Positions 55,952 through 64,000 of a DNA stretch of 64,000 nt are shown one piece after another. The notes under the pieces are model-generated. The model was not told the origin of the DNA. It saw only the letters and a list, made by a program, of their open reading frames with translations, and made no database searches. Position numbers and translations under genes: made by a program. Position 1 is the first letter of the stretch, and each line of letters begins with the position of its first letter. Source of the stretch: Rachycentron canadum (lineage: Eukaryota > Chordata > Actinopteri > Carangiformes > Rachycentridae); NCBI GenBank assembly GCA_038496675.1, contig CM076658.1, forward strand, positions 13,996,523 to 14,060,522, read 5' to 3'.

Positions 55952-58211
55952 CACGCACCTGTGTGTGTGTGTGCACCTGTGTGTGTGGAGAACATGGTGT
56001 GCCTCACAGGTAATGTGGCTAGCACTGGCACCGTGCCTGTCTATCATACTATCCTAGAGCAGTGCGTGCCTGTGTTTTTATGTACCCATGTACCCTGCAG
56101 ACACAGTTGTGTGTCAGTTTCTTGCTAACTGCCAACTGAGACTACATCATGTGAGTCACAAGCAAAACGTTTCTTTGAGCTAAAAATAGCCATGCTTGGG
56201 ACTCAAAGTAGCAGTGTGTGCCCTGTGTTTCACCTCATTGTTGGGGTCCTGGATGACTCTGTAGAGTGCTGGCACCAGGGACTTCTTTAGATGCAGGCTG
56301 CCGGCGTAGCTGGGGATGTGGGTTTCTGGTAAGGACTGGAGCAAAGAGAAATACATTTTGATACAGAAGTATACAACATTTACTCTTCCATCTCTTCAGA
56401 TTTTACTACCACCAGGGTTTACAGTTTAAATGTCTTACATACCTATGTCTGTGAACACAGGTGTTTTTACTTACATGTGTACAAACTGCCCTAAGGTCTG
56501 TGCTAACATCTAATTCGATAGCGCCATAAAACTTCAATCTGTCAAAATTGAGTTAACACCCATGAAGAAACACATTTCTCCACTGAAACACAGCATCTTT
56601 TTGTGAGTCTATAGGAAACATAATGCTCCACCACTCTGTCCATGTCCATGTATCACCCACAGGTGTTTCTAATAACAGAAACAATGGGTCTGTTATACCA
56701 AGTGTAAGAAATTCAGCCATCCTTCATTTTATCATTTATTCATCTGCTCTGTGACATGTCAAACTGCTATTAAAAAAGCCCCCACTCTTTTGCAGAGTCA
56801 AAAGCATAGTGGAAAATGTTCAATAAGGCAGGTTCAGTGAAAGTGGTAACACTAATTAAAAAGAGGCACAAGAAAACTTTCAGGTCAGAGTCACAGAGTA
56901 ATGATATCTGACTGGTTCTTTAAATGGTCAAGATTGTGGTTGTGTGCAGATGACAGAAGGCGGAGAAACACTCTGAGCACAGCCTCAGTCTGGTCACTTT
57001 GAGGACAGAACACAATGTCCCTGGTCTGCACCACTCACACCATGAGTCATACCAATCTATTTCCCTCACTGTTCATCATACTCCCTCCTTTCTCTCTTTC
57101 ACAATTTTGTGCTATCCTCTGCCACCACTCCCAACACACCACTTGCTTATTTCATCTCTTTGGCTTGTCTTCTCTTTGCACTCCCTTCATCACCCACAGA
57201 TAATTTTAAATACTTTATGTACAGTGACCATTTCAGGACTCAAGACTCTCAGCTGAAGTCAGCTGTCATCAGTCTAACCTGAGTGTTGTTAAACTCAAGT
57301 GTCTGGTGTCTATATTTCAGAAATGGAGCGTTTTCTCTTCAAGTGGCAATATTTCTAGTACATTTTTGCACCCGACTAACAATTGGTAAGGTAACAGATA
57401 CTTTACTTTACTGTACTTTTACTGGAGCTATACTCCTCTTGTTTAAATGAATGTACATAGCTAACCACCTAAAGTAAAACTGTAGTATTCCTACCCCATC
57501 TCCTGTTTTTAGGCCATTTGAAAGAAAAACTAGCTAACTATATCAGAAATATAGATATATCAGTATATACACACATACAGATATATCAGTAAATATGTAT
57601 TTTTTGTCAGTTTACAAGTAATAAACATTTATTTACATTCACATGTAAATCTTATGCATCTGATCTTAAATCTGACTTGAAATTGAAATGACACTGCAAC
57701 TTGTTTTTCTTTCATCATTTCAGCATATTTGAGTTTCAGATATTAGTAAGTGAAAAGTTAACATTTCCATTTTTGTCAGATTAGTGTTTAAGAGAAAGTT
57801 ACAGTAAACATACAAAAGCTAAGGGATTACTGAAATTTGCCTGTGTGTGAAGCCTGTTCATATTTCACATGCCTGCAAAAACAAGTTTAAAGCATGATGG
57901 AGAGTTCAATATTGATGATGGTAGAATGTGTTTCAAAGGTTAGAATTTTTTTAATTTACAAAGGACTGAAGTACTGAACTACTGAACTAACTAACTACTT
58001 AAAGGAGTGATATGCATACACATGCACACTCCACATTCTTTGCCATCATTGTCAACACCACAGTGTGTGGTTTCTCTGAAAATGTGTCTCTGAAGATGAC
58101 GTCAAGGGACACATTTCATAGACATGAGTCTTAATGGAGAGAACAGAAAGGAAACTTTACCTTGAATTCTGAGAGCCATTCTTCAACAACACCGCGCTCT
58201 GAACCCAGCAT
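41913..58211 (-). CDS. fam126b: Hyccin 2 / FAM126B, PI4KA-complex subunit (11 coding exons)
   Basis: Hyccin proteins bind TTC7 and help anchor the phosphatidylinositol 4-kinase PI4KA complex at the plasma membrane. Eleven exons join in one frame from the ATG at 58211 to the TAA at 41915-41913, 614 residues. The N-terminal hyccin domain (about 1-330) is highly conserved: GVVEEWLSEFK, LLEPVCHQLFELYRSSEDRL, FTIPSLSKPSIYHE and ITTASIRRHRWKRE. The C-tail is disordered and ends LTKQSRSPSFNMQIISQV, which identifies FAM126B rather than FAM126A. The protein is longer than I remember human FAM126B being (about 530), because of a His/Ser-rich exon and an Arg/Glu repeat in the last exon. Exons are listed separately. 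Confidence 0.93.
45343..45525 (-). CDS. fam126b: fam126b His/Ser-rich cassette exon
   Basis: 183 bases, phase 1 at both ends, CCCAG acceptor and GTAGGG donor. Encodes DCFDYSTDAELSLTVNPPSL, six His in a row and six Ser in a row. Not present in human FAM126B as I remember it. Skipping keeps the frame and gives a human-like junction. Confidence 0.75.
46292..46448 (-). CDS. fam126b: fam126b exon, end of hyccin domain
   Basis: Encodes LGNAMKNSLPESAPDEPRGR and KVLQVEVTPTISRI, then ITTASIRRHRWKRE. TCCAG acceptor, GTAAGA donor, phase 0 to phase 1. Confidence 0.94.
46642..46729 (-). CDS. fam126b: fam126b exon (YNGEWEMG, LYRAQLELYSQPLL)
   Basis: Encodes YNGEWEMGREALEDILYRAQ and LELYSQPLL, as in other hyccins. 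Acceptor ATAG is short of pyrimidines but required by the frame. Donor GTAAGA. Confidence 0.9.
48685..48801 (-). CDS. fam126b: fam126b exon (LCVCGFPRQQQK)
   Basis: Encodes LCVCGFPRQQQKLWREPCNR and LLDPEFMVQMLTAVYHA. CACAG acceptor. The strong GTATGT donor at 48684 is chosen over GTATCT four bases on because it keeps the frame with the next exon. Confidence 0.9.
49624..49719 (-). CDS. fam126b: fam126b exon (RFEVLCFLMLCYNSS)
   Basis: Encodes FEVLCFLMLCYNSSVVYMPL and SSYQSVCRMSS. TGCAG acceptor, GTGAGG donor, phase 2 both ends. Confidence 0.93.
50867..50982 (-). CDS. fam126b: fam126b exon (SIALTEGALCQHDL)
   Basis: Encodes PSSLGSIALTEGALCQHDLI and VVYSGLHPQRETFTAQN. GTGTAG acceptor, GTATGG donor, phase 0 to phase 2. 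Confidence 0.93.
52619..52665. repeat. (CA)n microsatellite in fam126b intron
   Basis: About 23 perfect dinucleotide units. Confidence 0.97.
53222..53302 (-). CDS. fam126b: fam126b exon (FTIPSLSKPSIYHE)
   Basis: 27 codons, phase 0 both ends. Encodes EIVDKDGNSKLLSFTIPSLS and KPSIYHE. TTGCAG acceptor, GTAGGA donor. Confidence 0.95.
54692..54871 (-). CDS. fam126b: fam126b exon (LLEPVCHQLFELYRSSED)
   Basis: 60 codons, phase 0 both ends. Encodes LLEPVCHQLFELYRSSEDRL, FTLQFLPELVWVYL and SNGCIEALLLGIYNL, the core hyccin signature. ATCCAG acceptor, GTGGGT donor. Confidence 0.96.
55905..55949. repeat. (TG)n microsatellite in fam126b intron
   Basis: About 22 units, followed by interrupted TG-rich sequence to about 55990. 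Confidence 0.97.
56234..56335 (-). CDS. fam126b: fam126b exon (SLPETHIPSYAGSLHLKK)
   Basis: 34 codons, phase 0 both ends. Encodes SLPETHIPSYAGSLHLKKSL and VPALYRVIQDPNNE. CTCCAG acceptor, GTGAAA donor. Confidence 0.94.
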
Positions 58212-58238
58212 CTTCCTCAGAGACCCCCCCTTGGCTGC
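58161..58238 (-). CDS. fam126b: fam126b first coding exon (MLGSERGVVEEWLSEFK)
   Basis: Acceptor CACCAG at about 58239, 27 bases of 5' UTR, then ATG at 58211-58209 and 17 codons up to the GTAAAG donor at 58160. Matches the human start MLGTERAVVEEWLSEFK. Confidence 0.93.
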
Positions 58239-61200
58239 CTGGTGAACACAGAGAGATGGAGGGAGAGGAGAGATGGAGAAATAGTGAAAGAAAAGGAGCA
58301 GAGATTGTGATAGAGGAGGAGACATGTGAGCCATGAAAACAGTGAGCCCTTGAGCAAACATGTCCTTGCAAAGACATAATGAAGAACTATTCAAGTGTTT
58401 TTCCATGTTTGAGCCCATTTACTTCACAACACATGTACTTCACTTAACTGTACTACCAACCATTTTCCAAAGAATGCCCAAGTTTTTTTTTTCTTTTTTT
58501 TAGTTTAAAATGCATTTCCCAACTAAAAAGGCTAGAAGTTTTCCTCTTCTGTTCATTATGGTTTGCAAATCAACTTGCAGGGACTTGAAACTTGCTTTAA
58601 CAGGCATTAACAGTAAACAAGTCTAATTTAAGTTATCAGGTTATCAGTTATGCAGGTCAAAGAACAGTCCGACTTCCTGTTCAGCAAGACAAAAGGTAAA
58701 CATGTAACATCTGATAATAGTCCATATTTCAAGCCACACGTCTTTTAGGTTTGAATTTCTGATGACATTTGCTGCAGTTGACCCTCAGTCTTCTTTTAAT
58801 GCAACTAAAACACAGAAAATTATTTGCATTTTATGGCATGTAATATAAATTATATTGCAATGGTGCATACATCTGACAACAAATAAAGGTTATTAAATTT
58901 TAACTGAGCAGGCCAATTTTAACTCTGAGATTTTTTTTTTTAGTATAGAGTGACCAATGCCTGCCTGAAAAGCTGCAGACACAAACAGACACAAAACCAC
59001 ACAAGGCAGCTAAACACCAATCTTACAAGTGCATATGTTAAAAACTAAACCTGGTAACAACCCAATAAATACCCTTATTAAATAAAAAAAAAGTACCTGA
59101 AATATCAGTTATTAGTTCAGATCTTTACAATGACAGGAGGCTCATATCTGACTTTACTAATTATACATTTTTCAAATTCATAATACTTCAAGAGATAAGA
59201 CATTACAAAAGACAATGTTTTGTTTATTCAAATATATTCTGATCTCAAGATGCAGTCACATATCCCTGGTTCTGTTCTCTGTATTCAGCAGCTAAAATTA
59301 ACTTCAGCAAACTGCCCAAAATAACAAGTCATTTCTCCTCATACCATGGAAAATATATTGTCATTAATTATCCCCTAGAAGCTTTGCTGCAAATGAGACA
59401 TATGTCTCATTTGCTCATATGCATGAAAGAGCATGTCTGTGTCTGTGTGTGTCTGTCTGTCTGTGTGTGCATACTTGCGTGTGTGTGTTGGGTTTGATGG
59501 AGAGAGGGCAGTTACAGCTTAAGCTTGAACCATATCCAAAATTCTATCTTGATTCAGTCCAATTCAATATATACTTACACCGAAAAACATGAAATAAAAT
59601 TATTTTATTTTAATTTATAAGAGATGGTGCCACTAAACAGCAGTTCAATGTTTTATTTGTTACGTGCCAAGGTACAATATGTAGTAAGCAAAGCAGTGAA
59701 TTGATGATTGGGGTAGGAAGCAGGAAAATATCGCATAGGGCAGGAAATATTACAATATTTGATATCATCTAATATCTGCTTCAGCCTGCCACAGGCTCCA
59801 GTGACAGTAGGGATACAAGCTGTAAGTTGCCAAAATGAGAGAAACAAACCATTCTTATGTAATGGAAGATGTATGCCTTAGCTCACCATAGCAAACCATC
59901 CTCTCACTATTTGACACTATCACCCTTCACTATTACTAATTTTTAGGAAGGCCTTTAGCAAAGAAAATGCTTCAAATTTGTGCCATTGTTCATGACTCTG
60001 TCACTCCAAGGTCATTGTCATTGTATAAGCTCTTTGAAAGTGTATTTGTCAATTGGGTTTCTCACAACATAAATCACTTCTATTCAAATGCAAAAGCACT
60101 TGAGCCCTTTGCCTGGGAAAAAATGTGTGGCCCATAAGATTGTGGTGGTTTTGACTTGATGGGATTATGGATTAGGACTAACTCAATAAATTCAAAGTGG
60201 GAAGATCCCACTTAACATTCCAGGCTACAGCCTCTGCTGGCTGACTGTAAGGGTTTCTCCTGCATGAGTCTGTTATCTGCACACCGTAACACAATTCTCT
60301 GTTCAAATACTGTGTATCTGACGGCAATGGTCGATTGTCATAAATAGAGGGACTATAACATATATATCACATAATCATATAAAAATGCACTGAAGTGGTT
60401 CACATTGAGCTACCCAGAACTATACAAGCTCACTCTACAATTATAAGCAGTTACCACATTTATGTCACATGTTCTAGGTATGATCAATTCACTCCTCAAC
60501 TTGCCTTTTGTTTTTCTTTCTTCTTCTTTAGTACAAAAATGTTCTCCCTCAAAACGTGACGTGTGACTAACTCGCTGCTGTATCTTGGTCAGCGTCCTCG
60601 GTTTACTTTCTGACATATGCATGTTAACAGAACTGAACGCACGCAGATTATGCAGCAGCTATTTAGAGAGTGAAGAAGTGAGTGATATGAAACTTTTTTA
60701 AAAATCCAGAGTAAAACACTGTGTGTGCAAAATTAGGACTATGCACAGGCACAGTCAGATTTAGTACCCACTGCTTATAAAATGTTTACACACTTTCCTT
60801 TTGTAAGCCCCGAACAGTGTCACACTGTGTGTATGTGCACAAGCCTAATGCTCACTCCCATGGTAAACCATAATGTTGACACACTCTATTTAGTCTTATT
60901 TGGTACACCCAAATCATTATAGGCCAGGAAATTAGGACAAGCTCAAGACCTTCCTGAATTTAACTATTATATTATCTTTCTTATTTGATTTAAAAACCAT
61001 TTAGAGGTGCGAAATTTAACCACTGATAAATTGTAAATGTAATTGTAAAAATAAACCTTCTCTCAACTTACTTTCTGTACAAATTAGGATACAAACTTTG
61101 AAATTTACTTCATTAAACATGTTCTTTCTCGTCTTTGTTTTTTCCTCTAAAATCAAGGTAAGACTGAATGTAAACACATTGCTTCATTCAGAGACAAACT

Positions 61201-62505
61201 TTGTACTTCGACTGCCTACTGTACCTTGCAATGCTCCATTGTTCACACCAGTATTTAGAAATGACCACGGTACACAAATCCAAAATAAAACGATGCATGA
61301 CTCCCTGAATGGTGCAGATAAGCCTGGAAATGTTATAAAACAGGCTTAGAGGGGCAAGATATCAGATTTGCGGTAGGGTCGAAGGAGACGGTGATCATGT
61401 TTGCCTGCTCAGAGCAGATGACGATCTGAATGAGTGAAATCTTTTAGTGTGAGCACACTCTTTCAATCTGTGTGAAATGAAAAGATCCATTGAGAAGGTT
61501 GTTCAGCTTTTCATGAAAGGCTGACTCATTCATTTCCTTTGCCTTGTCAAACTGTCAAAAACTCTTTGAAGTAAAATTCACCATTGGCAGGGCAGGCTTA
61601 TCAGTTGCCATGGGAACTGTTGCCAAATGACTTTCACGCAAAGGCAAATATTCATCAACAAGAGATACATACACAATTTAAATTATATTGCTCTCAGAAA
61701 AGATGTAACTGTCCTCAGAAGCACCAAACTCTTTAAGTGAGAGCTCATTGTGCTTTACTTTGTTGCTTTTTTGAAGAAAAGATAAAACCACAGAAAAAAA
61801 ACAAAAAACAAAACCAACTTGTGCTGAATAAAAAAAACTTGCAAAGGGCTAAACCTTAAGAAAAAATTCTCTCACTAAACATTAAGAAAACTCACAATCT
61901 TCCATTGTGTTTCCGGGTTACGGCATTGAAGAAAAGGTGTGTTTGCAAAAAAATTTTTATGTCACAGTTAAGTTGGCCTCTGACTCAGGGGTGTCAAAAA
62001 AAGGTCCCCGACTTCAAAGCTCTGGCTGTATTGGTGCTGGTAATTCTAGTCTCAATTGTGGCAGTGGGTTCGACCCTGCACAGATAAGCAGTATAGACAA
62101 TGGATGGTATGGGATGGATAGTCCATATTTTTGTAATTGTCTAATTTACTGTAAAATTGCATTGTTCATATTTGCCTGCTGTCATTGTGGGGGGGGAGAA
62201 AAAAAAATCACCTCTTTATAAAGACAAAAATAATAATTTTTAAAAAATGGGGAATGCTTTTAAAATTAGAATTGAACAGTATTGGCATTAAACAGGGAAA
62301 TAAAAAAAAAAAGGTCTGTCTCTAATATAGCCTGACCCTGGATCTCTCTGAAACTGAGGTAAATTATTTGAGATGTTACAGTAGGAAGAACAATGTAGAA
62401 AATAAACAGAAAATCGGAACTTTACAATTCAGCTGTTTATAAGCACAAATGAAATACAAAATATGAGGCAGCTTGACAAGTACATTATTAACCCACTGCA
62501 CTTAC
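58239..62505 (-). other. fam126b: fam126b 5' intron
   Basis: About 4.3 kb with no coding exon recognised. It contains the 26-base perfect palindrome at 59389-59414. Confidence 0.6.
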
Positions 62506-62590
62506 CTCAGTATCCCAGAACTCAGATCTCCACTGGGAGAAGCAAATGGTCCTCCACAGTGTCACACATCTGTCACTCACTGAGGGTCAC
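62506..62590 (-). other. fam126b: Candidate fam126b 5' UTR exon with a short uORF
   Basis: 85 bases between CCTGCAG and a strong CTGAG|GTAAGT donor on the minus strand. It has no frame continuing into the coding exons, but an ATG at 62569 opens a 15-codon frame (MCDTVEDHLLLPVEI) ending at 62522. Assignment rests on splice sites and position. Confidence 0.5.
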
Positions 62591-64000
62591 CTGCAGGAAC
62601 AGGGAAAAACAATCCATCAATCAAATCATCATAGGAAAGAGCACAAGGGGACATTATTGAAGGTCAAAACCCCATATATTAAATTTACTATCATGTAAGA
62701 TAGTAAATCTAGAAATTCTCACATTTTTGAATCTGGAACTATCAAATATTTGGCATTTTTTCTCTAAGTTTTCTTTGCTGCAGAATGTGGTTTCTTGCCG
62801 CACATGGTGGTGATTGTTGTTTGACGAGAGATTTGGCCATCATTGTCTTGAGACTATATTACGATTGAAGGCGATTTCCTCTACAGTCGACTGGTGAGTA
62901 AACAGCTGTAAATACTAAAGTAGGCTTTGAAGAAAAAGCAAAACTTACAAATAGCTCCTTTAAACAATTAAATCAATTATCAAAATAGTTGCATCTTATT
63001 TTCTTTTGATCGACTAATTGTTTCCTCTCTTAAGATAGGTGACTTTAAAAGAAATTACAAATAAACTTCAAAGTGTTTCAAAGAAGTGTTCTGTATCAGT
63101 CTTACATTGTTGAGAGACAAAATTCTGTTGGCTAGTGAGCAAGTCCACATGACAGATAATCAGTCAAGACAATGAACAAAGCAGCTGACCACATGGAGCC
63201 TCAGTAGCCAACAGATGGTTGCTACAACGGCATAACCCTCCACCAAAGATGCACAGCTTTAACATTAAAAAAAACCTTGCTAAGATGAAGAGAAGGCTTA
63301 CTAACTGGCATTCAACATGCAAACACATTATATGCAGTTTTTGTTTCATAATAAAAACCATTCATTTTTTTAAACGAACACTTTGTTTTAAAAGGTTATT
63401 TCAAGTCATGGCACAAGGAGTACATTTTCAAGTTCCCTTTTGTTGCATAGCAACAGTCAGCTGACCGACTTGTTGTCCTCGGCTGCTAAATATGCATCTT
63501 GAGGATACACACCCATAGTATTTACTGTATTTGGCAGAATGAATCAAGGCTTCAGTGTCATACCAGAAGATGCAGTAGAGAGCCCGCCATGCACTGCTGC
63601 GTGTCCCTGAGAGGCACACAGTGCCACATCACTGAGCACTGCATTTGAGGTTCAGTATTTCCAACACAGTCTTGTGTTTACCTGAACAACCCTTAGATTA
63701 GCAGTTTATTAGCAAGATTAGGTGTGTACTCATTCTATCCTTTGAAAGATGCAAAGGTGCTATTCATTTTCATTTGCCGGATAAAGCCTTGTCGTTGTGT
63801 GACTCATAAAAAGGGAGGGTAACAATGGCTCTAGGTTGAGTGAAGACAGCAAAGGGAGGGTCAATGAATAAATAATACAACACAAACAAAATCTGCATAG
63901 ATTGCATGTCAAATGACAGAATCATATCACAGACAAATACGGTTTGAAAGGAAACCATTTTTAATTCTTTTGAACAGGATATTACCACTTTAGTTCCCAT
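62591..64000. other. No gene recognised, 3' end of window
   Basis: Probably further fam126b 5' intron. No CpG-rich promoter is visible, so the fam126b transcription start probably lies beyond 64000. Confidence 0.45.

Noticed and set aside
55820..56128. 102-codon plus-strand frame rich in VC repeats
   Set aside because: Translation of the TG microsatellite, inside a fam126b intron.
61905..62221. Overlapping plus-strand frames of 60 and 104 codons
   Set aside because: No homology; composition-driven, with poly-A segments, in a fam126b intron.
62683..62708. 10-base inverted repeat with a six-base loop
   Set aside because: Short, AT-rich and expected by chance in a window of this size.

Overview
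This is a window of vertebrate nuclear genome, most likely a teleost fish. The evidence is two large multi-exon genes with GT-AG introns, low GC overall, abundant microsatellites, and decayed Tc1/mariner, L1-like and LINE-2-like elements of the kind common in fish. There is no bacterial or viral gene organisation and no CRISPR array. All exon boundaries below were placed by hand from splice sites, reading-frame continuity and remembered family sequences; no alignment was run.

Layout: 1-15.1 kb holds no recognisable exon, and contains an assembly gap at 1601-1994 set in a G-rich repeat. A CpG-rich, promoter-like block at about 15.18-15.8 kb carries adjacent CRE-like and ETS-like sites and possible first exons pointing both ways. 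If the minus-strand one is real, the first 15 kb is its intron. A Tc1/mariner remnant (16.0-16.4 kb) and an L1-like remnant split by a CTAT microsatellite (17.3-18.25 kb) follow.

19.2-35.2 kb, minus strand, is trpm2, an ADP-ribose-gated, calcium-permeable cation channel. Thirty-four coding exons join in one frame to about 1476 residues. They cover the N-terminal melastatin homology regions, the S1-S6 channel with pore, the TRP helix, a short coiled coil and the C-terminal NUDT9-homology domain that identifies TRPM2 within the family. A second possible N-terminus starts at 34482.

35.4-38.1 kb is intergenic. 38.1-62.6 kb, minus strand, is fam126b (hycc2), the hyccin-family subunit of the plasma-membrane PI4KA complex. 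Eleven coding exons join in frame to 614 residues, with at least two 5' untranslated segments and a probable 3.8 kb 3' UTR. Its first exon is not identified and may lie beyond 64 kb. The genes are tandem, in the order fam126b then trpm2 along the minus strand; nothing in the sequence suggests a functional link.

Points most worth checking: a substituted pore filter in trpm2; two frame-neutral small exons that enlarge the pre-S1/S1 linker; alternative trpm2 5' ends; nested inverted structures in trpm2 introns; and a frame-neutral His/Ser-rich cassette exon plus an Arg/Glu-repeat tract in fam126b. I did not find a convincing wholly new biological system.
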